In this document: positions 35,245-44,100 of the stretch, one piece after another
How the letters are laid out: each line of letters starts with the position of its first letter
How positions within the stretch are numbered: position 1 is the first letter of the stretch
Assembly (NCBI GenBank): GCA_023412665.1
Contig: JAEZCA010000023.1
Span: 25,940-89,939 of the forward strand
DNA from: Bacillota bacterium
GTDB taxonomy: Bacteria > Bacillota > Clostridia > Acetivibrionales > DTU013
Reading direction: 5' to 3'
Length of the DNA: 64,000 nt
Position numbers and translations under genes: made by a program
The notes under the pieces: generated by a model
The model's input: only the letters and a program-made list of their open reading frames with translations
Databases searched by the model: none
Told to the model about the DNA's origin: nothing

Positions 35245-36792
35245 ATGAAGGTTGTAACACCGGAGCAAATGAGGAAAATCGATGAATGCGCCATACGGGA
35301 GTTTGGCATCCCGGGTATTCTGCTGATGGAAAATGCTGCGGCAGCAGTCGCCGCAGAAGCGGCTGCCATGATCGAGGGCGGCGGCAGGCTTGTTACAGTT
35401 GTGGCCGGAAGGGGCAACAATGGCGGTGATGCATTTGCGGCAGCCAGACTGCTCCACAGCAAGGGCGTCAATATCCGCGCATACCTGATCGGCAGGAAGG
35501 AAGACATATCGGGCGATGCGCTTGTTAACATGAATATCCTTGAACGGATAGGAATCGATATATGCGAGCTTGCGGAGGAATGCAGCACTGAAAGCTTCTC
35601 AGAGGATCTGACGGCTTCGGCCCTGATAATCGACGGTATATTCGGAACCGGCCTAAGCCGGGATGTCACCGGCTTTGCGGCAGCGGTCATCGGACTGATG
35701 AATGCATCCGGATTACCTATACTGTCCATTGATATTCCATCCGGTATAGATGGCAGATATGGAACCATAAAAGGAGCATGCATCAAGGCTGCTGCAACCG
35801 TGACCTTTTGTATGCCCAAGTCCGGCCTGCTGCTTAATCCCGGCTGTGAATATACCGGCAGACTGATTATTGCCGATATCGGAATACCCCCATTGGCAAT
35901 AATCAAGCAGGAAATAAAAACATGGATAATCGACAGGCAAATGGCAGTTTCCTTGCTGCCGGGGAGAAAGCCGGACAGTAATAAGGGCGATTACGGCAGG
36001 GCGTTTATAATTTCCGGCTCCAACGGGATGACCGGTTCAGGATGTCTTGCGTCAGCAGCGGCGCTCAGGGCAGGCGCAGGCCTTGTATATGCAGGGGTAC
36101 CTGCCAGTCTGGCTCCCATATATTGTTCAAAGCTCACTGAACCTATCGTGATCAGGCTTGAGGACGGCGGAACAGGCGTCCTGACAGCTTCATGCTGCGA
36201 GAGTATACAAGAGATGCTGGACAGAATGGATGCTGTTGCAATCGGACCCGGACTTACGGTCACAGAGGATATAAAGAAAATCGTCAAGCTGGTGATAGAA
36301 AACTGCAAGGCGCCGCTGATACTTGATGCAGACGCACTGAATGCCATTTCGGGCGATCCTTCCGTGCTGAAAACATTGAGAGCGGGCGCTGTGGTGACTC
36401 CTCATCCCGGAGAGATGGCAAGACTAATGGGTGTTGATATCAAGGATGTGCAGGCTGACAGAGTCGGGAATGCATTGAAGTTTGCTGCGGAGTATGGAGT
36501 GATTGTTGTCCTAAAGGGCAGCAGGACAATCGTGGCATACCCCGACGGCAGTGTCTTTATAAATTTGACAGGAAACGCCGGAATGGCGACCGCAGGTACA
36601 GGAGATGTGCTTACCGGTATCATCGCAGGTATTGCGGCCCAGGGGGTTGACGCCGGTGCGGCGGCAGTGGCAGGGGTCTACCTGCACGGGCTAGCAGGAG
36701 ACGCCGCGGCTGACTATAAAGGAATGCCGGGGATCTTGGCGGGAGACCTGGTGGATTTCCTGCCGGTCACGATAAAAGAGGCTGTCAAATAA
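35245..36792 (+). CDS. nnr: Bifunctional NAD(P)HX epimerase / ADP-dependent NAD(P)HX dehydratase
   Basis: 515 residues, the normal size of the fused enzyme that repairs hydrated NADH and NADPH. The N-terminal YjeF_N epimerase domain (about 1-215) has VVAGRGNNGGDAFAAARLL and DGIFGTGLSRDVTG followed by LSIDIPSGID. The C-terminal ribokinase-like dehydratase domain (about 225-510) has KGDYGRAFIISGSNGMTGS, LILDADALNAIS, TPHPGEMARLMG and the nucleotide motif TAGTGDVLTGIIAGI. It precedes alr by 40 bases, the same order found in many Firmicutes. Confidence 0.96.
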   Translation: MKVVTPEQMRKIDECAIREFGIPGILLMENAAAAVAAEAAAMIEGGGRLVTVVAGRGNNGGDAFAAARLLHSKGVNIRAYLIGRKEDISGDALVNMNILERIGIDICELAEECSTESFSEDLTASALIIDGIFGTGLSRDVTGFAAAVIGLMNASGLPILSIDIPSGIDGRYGTIKGACIKAAATVTFCMPKSGLLLNPGCEYTGRLIIADIGIPPLAIIKQEIKTWIIDRQMAVSLLPGRKPDSNKGDYGRAFIISGSNGMTGSGCLASAAALRAGAGLVYAGVPASLAPIYCSKLTEPIVIRLEDGGTGVLTASCCESIQEMLDRMDAVAIGPGLTVTEDIKKIVKLVIENCKAPLILDADALNAISGDPSVLKTLRAGAVVTPHPGEMARLMGVDIKDVQADRVGNALKFAAEYGVIVVLKGSRTIVAYPDGSVFINLTGNAGMATAGTGDVLTGIIAGIAAQGVDAGAAAVAGVYLHGLAGDAAADYKGMPGILAGDLVDFLPVTIKEAVK

Positions 36793-36831
36793 AGAAGAAT
36801 ACGGGGCTATGTATTTTTACGGAGGAACGAG

Positions 36832-38001
36832 ATGGAATATAAACTTAACAGAGCATGGGCAGAGATAGACCTGGATGCAATTGCCCACAATGCTCGTGAG
36901 ATAAAGAAGCTGACAGGCAAGAGAGTAGAGCTGATGGGAGCCGTCAAGGCTGATGCTTACGGCCACGGCGTGCTGGAGGTAGTCAGGACACTGCTCGATA
37001 ACGGAGTGACCCAGCTGGCGGTATCGATGCTGGATGAGGCGATCCAGATAAGAAAAATGGGGATAGGAGTGCCGATACTGATACTGGGCTTCACCGACCC
37101 GGCCAGAGCGGATGAGATAATACTGAACGAGGTGACGCAGACGGTCTTCAGCCTTGATCTGGCGCAGGCGCTGTCAGCAGCCTCGGTGAGGCTAGGCAAA
37201 AGTGCGAAGATACATGTCAAGATAGATACGGGAATGACCCGTCTGGGTTTTATGCCAGGTTACAGCGCGGTAAAGAGCATCATGGAGATCAGCAGAATGC
37301 CCGGGCTCATTATAGAAGGCCTGTTCACACATTTTGCGTCAGCCGATGAAAATGAAAGAGATTATACAATGATGCAGTTTGAACGCTTCATGAGCGTTTG
37401 CAGCGAGCTGGCAAGAGTAGGGATACACATACCCCTCAAGCATGTCTGCAACAGCGGAGGAATCATACAATATCCGGAGATGCATCTGGATATGGTCAGA
37501 CCCGGGGTCATACTTTATGGCCTTTATCCGTCGAACGAGGTAAGCAGGAGCAGCATCTGTCTGAAGCCGGCAATGACGCTGAAGGCCAATGTTGTCCATG
37601 TCAAGGATGTGGAAAAGGACGTCTGCATAAGCTATGGCAGGACGTTCCGTACTTCACGCAAAAGCAGGATCGCCACCGTGCCTATCGGATATGCCGATGG
37701 ATATACAAGACTCATGTCGAACAAGGGGCGTATGCTCGTAAATGGTGAATTTGCGCCGGTCGTGGGACGGATATGCATGGATCAGTGCATGATTGATGTT
37801 ACCGATCTGCACAATGACGTGCATGTGGGGGATGAAGTGGTCATATTCGGCAGTCAGGGCGGAGCCAGCATCAGCGTCGACGAAATTGCCGCTGAGGTAG
37901 GGACCATAAACTACGAGCTGGTGTGCATCATAGGTAAAAGGATACCCCGCGTATATCTCAAGGGCGGGGAAATATGCAGCGTTCTAAATTATCTCATATA
38001 G
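36832..38001 (+). CDS. alr: Alanine racemase
   Basis: 389 residues. This PLP enzyme makes D-alanine for peptidoglycan. The PLP lysine is K39 in AVKADAYGHG; the second catalytic residue, a tyrosine, is in CISYGRTF at about residue 265. KIDTGMTRLGF, the C-terminal VPIGYADGYTRLMSN and VGRICMDQCMIDVT are all typical. The start follows CGGAGGAACGAG. It is followed by the EndoAI/EndoA toxin-antitoxin genes, as in Bacillus. Confidence 0.97.
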   Translation: MEYKLNRAWAEIDLDAIAHNAREIKKLTGKRVELMGAVKADAYGHGVLEVVRTLLDNGVTQLAVSMLDEAIQIRKMGIGVPILILGFTDPARADEIILNEVTQTVFSLDLAQALSAASVRLGKSAKIHVKIDTGMTRLGFMPGYSAVKSIMEISRMPGLIIEGLFTHFASADENERDYTMMQFERFMSVCSELARVGIHIPLKHVCNSGGIIQYPEMHLDMVRPGVILYGLYPSNEVSRSSICLKPAMTLKANVVHVKDVEKDVCISYGRTFRTSRKSRIATVPIGYADGYTRLMSNKGRMLVNGEFAPVVGRICMDQCMIDVTDLHNDVHVGDEVVIFGSQGGASISVDEIAAEVGTINYELVCIIGKRIPRVYLKGGEICSVLNYLI

Positions 38002-38039
38002 AGTTATAGCTATCCCGCCTTGTTAAACGTGTAAAGTTG

Positions 38040-38071
38040 AGAAAAATTTCTGCAAATGAGAATTTTTCTTA
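38040..38071 (+). terminator. Possible alr terminator
   Basis: AGAAAAATTTCT pairs with AGAATTTTTCT (one bulged base). The stem itself is T-rich at its 3' side. It lies 40 bases after the alr stop and before the EndoAI promoter. Confidence 0.4.
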
Positions 38072-38185
38072 TAAATGATGCGTTATAATAGTATAGGCTT
38101 CGTCTTCTGCATTGGCTGGGCAGGGTAGTTGTTTCTGGTATAGGAGAGAACTGTCCCCGTATGTTTTCAGTAATAGAATTTTAAT

Positions 38186-38214
38186 TTGACCTGATATATA
38201 TCATAATATATAAT
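38186..38214 (+). promoter_or_regulatory. Promoter of the EndoAI-EndoA operon
   Basis: TTGACC (38186-38191), 17-base spacer, perfect TATAAT (38209-38214). It predicts a start near 38221 and a leader of about 125 bases before the TTG start. Confidence 0.75.
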
Positions 38215-38347
38215 TTTATATATACTTACCCACATATTTTTTGTCATGGCAGCAAAAAATTATACTATTGCTCTATTGAGCATGCTGCCTGGTTTGACAT
38301 ATTTCTTCTCTAAACGATTTGACTCGGAAAAAAATGGGGGATTTATT

Positions 38348-38623
38348 TTGGCAGAATTGAAAAAAATACTCATAAGCCTTCCTGATAATCTATTGAAAGA
38401 GGTAGATAATATTGTGTCTGTTGAAAAGACCAATAGAAGTGAGTTTGTCAGAGAAGCGATGAAGCTGTATTTGCGTGAAAAGAGAAAGATGCAGATGAGG
38501 GATAGAATGAAAAAAGGCTATCAGGAGATGGCTGAGATCAACATCAGGTTAGCGGAGATGTGCATGGATGCAGACAGCGACCAACAGCAAAAATATGAGG
38601 AACGTCTTGGGGAGTTGGAGTAA
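38348..38623 (+). CDS. ndoAI: EndoAI-type antitoxin (ribbon-helix-helix, CopG family)
   Basis: 91 residues from a TTG start after GGGGGA, close to the 93 residues of the Bacillus antitoxin. The N-terminal ribbon-helix-helix (LKKILISLPDNLLKEVDNIV, then TNRSEFVREAMKLYLREK) binds DNA and probably autoregulates the operon. The acidic C-terminus should bind and block the EndoA toxin. The frame extends back to an ATG at 38246, but that start has no ribosome site and would add 34 unrelated residues. Confidence 0.9.
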   Translation: MAELKKILISLPDNLLKEVDNIVSVEKTNRSEFVREAMKLYLREKRKMQMRDRMKKGYQEMAEINIRLAEMCMDADSDQQQKYEERLGELE

Positions 38624-38625
38624 AC

Positions 38626-38976
38626 GTGATAATAAAACGCGGTGATATTTATTATGCCGATCTCAGTCCGGTGATCGGCTCCGAGCAGGGAGGAGTCAGG
38701 CCGGTATTGGTCGTGCAGAACGACATAGGCAACAAGTACAGTCCAACAGTCATTGCAGCGGCAATAACGTCACAGATTAACAAGGCCAAGCTGCCGACAC
38801 ACATTGAGATAAGTGCGCTGGACTATGGACTGCAGAAGGACTCGGTCATACTGCTCGAGCAGATAAGGACCATTGATAAAAAGAGGCTCAGGGAAAAGAT
38901 AGGACATCTGGATGAAGAGCTGATGGAGAAGGTAAATGAAGCGCTAAGTATTAGCTTCGGACTGGCCGATATATAG
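38626..38976 (+). CDS. ndoA: EndoA/MazF-type mRNA interferase toxin
   Basis: 116 residues, exactly the size of Bacillus EndoA, a ribosome-independent ribonuclease that cuts mRNA at a short U-rich site. The PemK/MazF fold is plain: IKRGDIYYADLSPVIGSEQG, GVRPVLVVQND (with the catalytic arginine), AAITSQINKAKLPTH (with the catalytic threonine) and LLEQIRTIDKKRL. It has a GTG start two bases after the antitoxin stop, so translation is coupled. Confidence 0.96.
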   Translation: MIIKRGDIYYADLSPVIGSEQGGVRPVLVVQNDIGNKYSPTVIAAAITSQINKAKLPTHIEISALDYGLQKDSVILLEQIRTIDKKRLREKIGHLDEELMEKVNEALSISFGLADI

Positions 38977-39110
38977 TTTGAACGGCTAAAAGGCTTGGGC
39001 CCTGTACATATGAAAAATTTCAAATTACATACAATGAAAAGCCTTTAATCTTTAAGCCGATGCAAGCCGGTAAAGGTATATTTGCCGGTATTGTTCGAGG
39101 TGTTTTCGGT

Positions 39111-41000
39111 ATGAACAAGGATAAAATATTCAGGGCCGTCATGATTGCATCCCTGGTTTTTCTTACATATCAATTCGGACTGAGGCCGATTTTTGTCAAA
39201 GATAGAAATGTCATAAAGGCGGACAGACAATACTGGTCCGAGCTATTGCCCAAGGATGACAGCCATGACTATGATGTCATTGTTTATGGATCCGAACCCC
39301 AGGGCATTGCGGCGGCTGTCTCATCAGCCAGGCTCGGAGCAAGCACTTTGCTCATAAGCGAAGATTATGATATGGGTGGGAATATATCCCATTGCCTTAT
39401 ACCTGAGCTTGAGATTCCTCTGGATAAAGACAACAAGAAGCTGAACGGCGGTATAATGGAAGAGCTGTCAAACAAGACCGGCGAGTACTTCAGCCCGGAG
39501 CAATATATAGCAGCGGTAAATGAACTGCTGCAGTCAGAAGACAATCTGAGAATCATCGCCGGGTCGTCTGTTACCGGTGTCAGCATGACGGGTAACCGTA
39601 TCGATTCTGTTGCTGTCCGATCAAAGGACGGACTGATGGATATCTCAGCCAGAATGTATATTGATACATCCGACGACGGCATGCTGCTCGACTTTTGCGG
39701 GGTGCCATATTACAAAGGTTCCGAAGATCTCAATCTGGAGAGCAGTTACATACCTGTAAGCCTGAATTTTGAAATGGTGAAGGCCGGATCAGCCGCACCT
39801 GCGGGGAAAGCAGGCAAGGTGGTAATTGGCGATGAATTGACAGGATATGTGCCGAAGAACAGGAAGGTCAGTCTCGAAAATACGGTCATATACTTTATGT
39901 CGGATAACAAAGCTATTGTCAGTGGTCTTCAGGTAACCGGAGTTGATACGCTTGACAGCGGAGAAATGAAGGAAGCCTATGAGCTTGCGGCCGAGGAGGC
40001 GGAAAATCTCAGCAAATACCTCGCGCAAACCTTTGTTGAATTAAAGGACTACAAACTTTCCCGGACCGCTCAAAAACTGCGGGTGAAGGAATCCAAACAC
40101 CATAAGGGCAGATATGTGCTGACTGTGAAGGATATAATGGATGGAAGCTACTTTGCAGATACAGCTGCTATGGGGTCCTACCCTGTAATGATAAGCAAGC
40201 TTGCTGTAAAAGGTTCATATATCGCAGGTAAGGCTGACAGATATTCCATACCGCTGAGATGTCTTGTCCCTGACGGAGTACTGAACCTCCTTATGGCAGG
40301 ACCGAGGATTTCATATTCATCGCTTGCTTCAAGCAGCGCCGGTACGATCGGCACAAGTATTGCAACGGGTGAGGCGGCAGGTGCCGCAGCTGTATTGTGC
40401 GCAGCCAGAAATGAAAGTCCCATGTTCCTGGTGGAAGGGCACGAGTATTTTAAGGAGTTTGGAGCGACTCTTAAAGAAAAGGACATGTACCTGCCTGATA
40501 AAACTTCTTCATACAAATATAAAAACAATTGGGCATATGAATCATATCAGCAGCTGGTATCGCTGGGACTCCTTGCAGGCGGAGCCGATAATGATATGAA
40601 AGCTGACGGGCATGCCGCCCAGAAGGATCTGGCATATATATTGATAAACGGCATTTACCGGCTGGACAAGGACAGCTATACTGAGCGTCTTCATGAGCGT
40701 CTCAAACCTTTTATCAACAACGACAGTCTTACCTTCGACAGTTTGGTAAGTATACTTGGCGCGCTCTACGGGTTTGAGGGAGAACCGGATGCTGTTTACC
40801 AAAAGCTTTGCGAGCAGCAGCGAGTAAACGGTGTTTTCTCCGATAAACTCGGCAAGCTGAAAACAAATGCAGAAGTCATTACTATGGATATGGTTTATTA
40901 TATAGGTGCATACAGCATCCGCAGTTTTACCGGAAAGGATGTCTCAGATGCTGTCGCACAGTATTCATCTGCCGGTGACCCGGGTGTACAGGACCCGTAG
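39111..41000 (+). CDS. Membrane-anchored FAD-dependent oxidoreductase
   Basis: 629 residues. An N-terminal hydrophobic helix (about 8-25) is followed by a Rossmann FAD domain starting YDVIVYGSEPQGIAAAVSSA and LLISEDYDMGGNISH, of the PF12831-like type. The usual GxGxxG is GSEPQG. Late in the protein SIPLRCLVPDGVLNLLMAGP and SYSSLASSSAGTIGTSIATG match the end of the FAD domain, and about 150 further residues form a helical C-terminal part. Start at 39111 after GAGGTG; the open frame begins at 39060. The substrate is unknown. Its 3' end overlaps the convergent glycosyltransferase gene by 36 bases. Confidence 0.8.
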   Translation: MNKDKIFRAVMIASLVFLTYQFGLRPIFVKDRNVIKADRQYWSELLPKDDSHDYDVIVYGSEPQGIAAAVSSARLGASTLLISEDYDMGGNISHCLIPELEIPLDKDNKKLNGGIMEELSNKTGEYFSPEQYIAAVNELLQSEDNLRIIAGSSVTGVSMTGNRIDSVAVRSKDGLMDISARMYIDTSDDGMLLDFCGVPYYKGSEDLNLESSYIPVSLNFEMVKAGSAAPAGKAGKVVIGDELTGYVPKNRKVSLENTVIYFMSDNKAIVSGLQVTGVDTLDSGEMKEAYELAAEEAENLSKYLAQTFVELKDYKLSRTAQKLRVKESKHHKGRYVLTVKDIMDGSYFADTAAMGSYPVMISKLAVKGSYIAGKADRYSIPLRCLVPDGVLNLLMAGPRISYSSLASSSAGTIGTSIATGEAAGAAAVLCAARNESPMFLVEGHEYFKEFGATLKEKDMYLPDKTSSYKYKNNWAYESYQQLVSLGLLAGGADNDMKADGHAAQKDLAYILINGIYRLDKDSYTERLHERLKPFINNDSLTFDSLVSILGALYGFEGEPDAVYQKLCEQQRVNGVFSDKLGKLKTNAEVITMDMVYYIGAYSIRSFTGKDVSDAVAQYSSAGDPGVQDP

Positions 41001-41702
41001 CATGAACCGGGGAATGTCCAGCATGCGCCGCGCCCTCCGGGGTTCTTTATACAGCCTGTAAAGCCACTCCAGACCATTTCTTCTGAAAAAGTCGGGACAG
41101 AGCTGTACCCTGCCTGACAGGATGTCTATAGTTCCTCCAACCCCTATACAGACTCTGGCGTTCAGCCTGTCAAGGTGGCTGGATATCCACTTTTCCTGCT
41201 TTGGAGCGCCAAGTGCTACAAGAAGTATATCGGGAGATGATTGACTGATATCGTTGATGATCTCAGCTTCATCCTGTTCTTTGAAATATCCGTCACGGAA
41301 GCCCGCAATTACCAAACCGGGATACGCTGCTTTTATTCTATCCGCTGCCTCCTGCGCCACTCCGGGTTTTGCTCCGAACAAATAGCAGCTCAATCCATTG
41401 GCGGCGTATGCCTTGAATACCTCGCAGACCAGATCGACACCTGAGACCTTTTCGGGAACGGGCCTCCTCAGAAGCTTTGATGCCAGTACCACGCCTGCGC
41501 CGTCGGCTACAAGCATATCCGCCTTTTTCATGATCTCCTTCAACTCGGGATCCCTTTGGGCTGCCATCATTATCTCGGCATTTGGAGTATATATTGTATT
41601 TGCCCCGCCTCCCCTGACAAATGCACCTACTTTATCTACTGCTTCCTTCATGGTGATCGCATCAACCGGTATACCCAATATATCTATGGTTTTTCTCATC
41701 AT
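40965..41702 (-). CDS. WecG/TagA/CpsF family glycosyltransferase (GT26)
   Basis: 245 residues, full length for the family. Members add N-acetylmannosamine or a related sugar to an undecaprenyl-linked sugar, the committed step in wall teichoic acid or enterobacterial common antigen synthesis. Visible are ILGIPVDAITMKEAV, TPNAEIMMAAQRD, ADGAGVVLASKLL (with the proposed catalytic aspartate), VALGAPKQEKWI and GVGGTIDILSG. Two adjacent ATGs (41702 and 41699) can serve as start. Monocistronic, convergent with and overlapping the FAD gene. Confidence 0.93.
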   Translation of the reverse strand: MMRKTIDILGIPVDAITMKEAVDKVGAFVRGGGANTIYTPNAEIMMAAQRDPELKEIMKKADMLVADGAGVVLASKLLRRPVPEKVSGVDLVCEVFKAYAANGLSCYLFGAKPGVAQEAADRIKAAYPGLVIAGFRDGYFKEQDEAEIINDISQSSPDILLVALGAPKQEKWISSHLDRLNARVCIGVGGTIDILSGRVQLCPDFFRRNGLEWLYRLYKEPRRARRMLDIPRFMLRVLYTRVTGR

Positions 41703-41799
41703 ACGGCGTCCCCTTACTTGTTGATAATATTGATGATATTACAACCTGTGTGCTTTGTCAAAGATGACTAAGAAGCTTCAAAATCCAGGTGTCCCGGGT

Positions 41800-41826
41800 G
41801 CCCGGGAGATAAGTTTTTTGCACACT
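41800..41826. repeat. Partial copy of the 17141 MITE-like end
   Basis: CCCGGGAGATAAGTTTTTTG followed by CACAC resembles the right end of the element at 17262-17291 (CCCAGATGATTAAGTTTTTG, CACAC). No matching left end was seen nearby. The rest of the gap to 41959 holds nothing else recognised. Confidence 0.45.
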
Positions 41827-41959
41827 GTGCCGTTGGGGGGTGGAATCTGTAGAATATGATGTAGAATTTAGTATGTAAAGGTTTTATCTCTATGAAACCG
41901 GGTAAAATTATAGATATTATGAGCACCTGAAAAACAGGTGGTCAGAGGATGGTAATTTT

Positions 41960-42859
41960 ATGAAGTCAGCGGGGAATATCAAAAAGAAGATCGAGGATTA
42001 TTTGTGGATCATACTTGGATCTGCGATCACGGCAGCAGCGATCAATATTTTTCTGGTGCCTTATAAGATCGCCCCGGGCGGAGTGACGGGAATCGCTACG
42101 GTCATTTTCTACCTCATAGGCGAATATCTTCCCGTAGGAACAATAATGCTTATATTAAATGTGCCCCTTTTTATTTTTGGTACGAAATACATAGGGCGGA
42201 GGTTTATCGTAAGGACACTTTTCAGTACGATATTGCTTTCTGTTGCCATTGACCTGTCAGAGCCCTTTGCGGAATGGTTCAGTCAGCAGCTTGTCCTGGA
42301 GAATCTGACAGCAGGTCCGGACTATTTGCTGTACTCTATTTTCGGGGGCTTTTTCATGGGTCTTGGTCTGGGACTGGTATTCAAGTCAGGCGCGACAACA
42401 GGAGGCACTGACCTGGGAGCAAGGATAATGCATCATTTCATGCCCTGGCTTTCGATGGGGAAGGCACTGCTGATAATAGATTCTGCGGTGATAATATTCG
42501 CCTCCATCGCATTCAGAAGCTTTCTGCTGGCGCTTTATTCCGTACTGTCGCTATATATTTCAACAAAGATCGTTGATATCATTCTTGAGGGTGTCAATTT
42601 TGCCAAAGCTGTCTATATCGTTTCAGACCATTCGGAGGCTATCGCAGGAGATATCATGAAGGAGCTTGACAGAGGCGTGACTGCCCTTAAGGGGATAGGC
42701 ATGTATACAAAAAGTGAGAAAAATGTCCTCTACTGTGTAATACAGAGGGGCCAGCTTCAGGAGCTTAAAAATATAGTAAAAAAATCAGATCCATTGGCAT
42801 TTATCATCCTCAGTGACGTGACCGAGGTGCTGGGTGAGGGGTTCAAAACTTACGACTGA
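41960..42859 (+). CDS. YitT family membrane protein (DUF161/DUF2179)
   Basis: 299 residues. About five or six membrane helices in the first 200 residues contain family segments NIFLVPYKIAPGGVTGIATV, GGFFMGLGLGLVFKSGATTG and GGTDLGARI. A C-terminal soluble DUF2179 domain (about 215-295) has GVTALKGIGMYTKSEKNVLY. YitT proteins are widespread in Firmicutes with no settled function; transport has been proposed. It stands alone, upstream of the FMN riboswitch. Confidence 0.9.
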   Translation: MKSAGNIKKKIEDYLWIILGSAITAAAINIFLVPYKIAPGGVTGIATVIFYLIGEYLPVGTIMLILNVPLFIFGTKYIGRRFIVRTLFSTILLSVAIDLSEPFAEWFSQQLVLENLTAGPDYLLYSIFGGFFMGLGLGLVFKSGATTGGTDLGARIMHHFMPWLSMGKALLIIDSAVIIFASIAFRSFLLALYSVLSLYISTKIVDIILEGVNFAKAVYIVSDHSEAIAGDIMKELDRGVTALKGIGMYTKSEKNVLYCVIQRGQLQELKNIVKKSDPLAFIILSDVTEVLGEGFKTYD

Positions 42860-42879
42860 GCACTTGTGTAATTTCACTA

Positions 42880-42909
42880 TTGACATGGACAAAGTGATGG
42901 TGTTAGTAT
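42880..42909 (+). promoter_or_regulatory. Promoter of the FMN riboswitch/ribU transcript
   Basis: TTGACA (42880-42885), 18-base spacer, TAGTAT (42904-42909), about 18 bases before the riboswitch. Confidence 0.6.
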
Positions 42910-42926
42910 GATAGAAATTGAATATG

Positions 42927-43048
42927 ATCTTCAGGGCAGGGTGAGATTCCCTACCGGCGGTAATGCGGCCAATGGCCGTTAGCCCGCGAGCGTAAGCAGA
43001 TTCCGGTGAGATCCCGGAGCCGACAGTACAGTCTGGATGGAAGAAGAT
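42927..43048 (+). promoter_or_regulatory. FMN riboswitch (RFN element)
   Basis: The closing stem ATCTTC/GAAGAT frames the conserved blocks CAGGGTGAGATTCCCTACCG, GCGGTAAT, AGCCCGCGAGC, GATTCCGGTGAGA and CCGGAGCCGACAGTACAGTC. The terminator stem at 43072 follows, so FMN binding should end transcription before ribU. Confidence 0.96.
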
Positions 43049-43071
43049 GAGCACATAATTTGACCATTGAT

Positions 43072-43110
43072 GTCCCTGGGATCTTATTCCAGGGACTTTT
43101 ATTATTTTTC
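43072..43110 (+). terminator. Riboswitch-controlled terminator
   Basis: GTCCCTGG (43072-43079) pairs with CCAGGGAC (43089-43096), followed by TTTTATTATTTTT. It lies between the RFN element and the ribU ribosome site. Confidence 0.88.
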
Positions 43111-43124
43111 GGAGGTCAAGAGAT

Positions 43125-43658
43125 ATGAAGAACAATGTAAGAAAAATGACTACTATGGCGATTTTGTCGGCGATGTCGATAGTTTTGATGCTGCTGATAC
43201 GGATTCCGATACTTCCGGCAGCACCTTACCTTATATATGAGCCTGCTGATATCCCGATATTTGTTGGGACGTTCATATTCGGACCATTGTCCGGCCTGGT
43301 GATGACCATAGTGGTATCGGTGATACAGGCGTTTGCTTTGAGCACTGACGGCTGGGTTGGATTGGTGATGCATGTGGCTGCTACTGGAGCCTTTGTAATA
43401 ACCGCCGGCCTTATCTATAAAAAGTATAACAAGTTCGCTGGGGCAATTGCTGCTCTGGTGGCGGGAACACTGGTGATGACCCTTGTAATGATACCGGTAA
43501 ACCTTATCATCCAGCCCAATTTTTACGGAACTCCCATAGAGGTCGTCAAAAGCCTTATCGTACCTGTTATAATCCCGTTTAATCTCATTAAGGCGGGAGT
43601 CAATTCCCTATGGACACTGTTGGTATACAAAACGATCAGCAAATTAGTGAAGAAGTAG
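43125..43658 (+). CDS. ribU: Riboflavin ECF transporter S component RibU
   Basis: 177 residues with five to six membrane helices. RibU binds riboflavin and joins the shared ECF energising module (EcfA, EcfA', EcfT), which is not in this window. The N-terminal KMTTMAILSAMSIVLMLL and PFFP-like YEPADIPIFVGTFIFGPLSG segment are typical of the ECF S-component family. Start after CGGAGGT. The FMN riboswitch upstream shows control by flavin level and strongly supports the substrate. Confidence 0.95.
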   Translation: MKNNVRKMTTMAILSAMSIVLMLLIRIPILPAAPYLIYEPADIPIFVGTFIFGPLSGLVMTIVVSVIQAFALSTDGWVGLVMHVAATGAFVITAGLIYKKYNKFAGAIAALVAGTLVMTLVMIPVNLIIQPNFYGTPIEVVKSLIVPVIIPFNLIKAGVNSLWTLLVYKTISKLVKK

Positions 43659-43736
43659 GACACAGGGATGGACCGATGCCAGCTGAGCCAATAAAGAGCA
43701 GAACAAAGGGCAGATCAAAAAATGGCCGGAAATGTA

Positions 43737-43765
43737 TTGACAATATTCCAAGATTGTACTAATAT
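43737..43765 (+). promoter_or_regulatory. Promoter of the small HTH gene
   Basis: TTGACA (43737-43742), 17-base spacer, TAATAT (43760-43765); about 70 bases before the ATG at 43839. Confidence 0.6.
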
Positions 43766-43838
43766 TAAATAAAAATGTAATTATTTGTCTAGAGTTAATT
43801 TTATGGTCCGTAATGGGAATTTATTGGAGGAAAGTCAT

Positions 43839-44048
43839 ATGGAAGTTAACAGGCAGAAGGTTCATGATCTTATGAAGACCAACTGCGCAGGAAATTACAA
43901 CCGTTTTGCAAGAGAACTCGGCGTTGACCCGTCACATCTGTACAGATTTCTCAATACAGGCGTCGGTGGCGGCAAAAAGATCCTTATGTCTGTTATAAAG
44001 TACTGTAAACTCAATGGACTGGACTTTGAGGAGTATATCAGTATCTGA
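43839..44048 (+). CDS. Small helix-turn-helix protein (Cro/XRE-like), function unknown
   Basis: 69 residues, essentially one HTH domain: NRFARELGVDPSHLYRFLN is the HTH, followed by GGGKKILMSVIKYCKLNGL, as in phage-repressor-like folds. The start ATG has GGAGGAAAG upstream; 18 extra residues in frame before it lack a ribosome site. It has its own promoter and a stem-loop after it. There is no partner gene or toxin next to it. It may be a small transcription factor or a DNA-binding relic. Confidence 0.75.
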   Translation: MEVNRQKVHDLMKTNCAGNYNRFARELGVDPSHLYRFLNTGVGGGKKILMSVIKYCKLNGLDFEEYISI

Positions 44049-44062
44049 CAGCAAGTAAACAC

Positions 44063-44096
44063 CTGCCCGTCATCCGGCTTTGCACAGGACGGGCAG
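44063..44096. terminator. Stem-loop between convergent genes
   Basis: CTGCCCGTC (44063-44071) pairs perfectly with GACGGGCAG (44088-44096). T-runs are weak on both sides, but the position between two convergent genes suggests a bidirectional terminator. Confidence 0.55.
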
Positions 44097-44100
44097 AGCT

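Noticed and set aside
38246..38347. Upstream ATG extension of the EndoAI antitoxin
   Set aside because: No ribosome site at 38246; the TTG at 38348 has one and gives the family's usual length.
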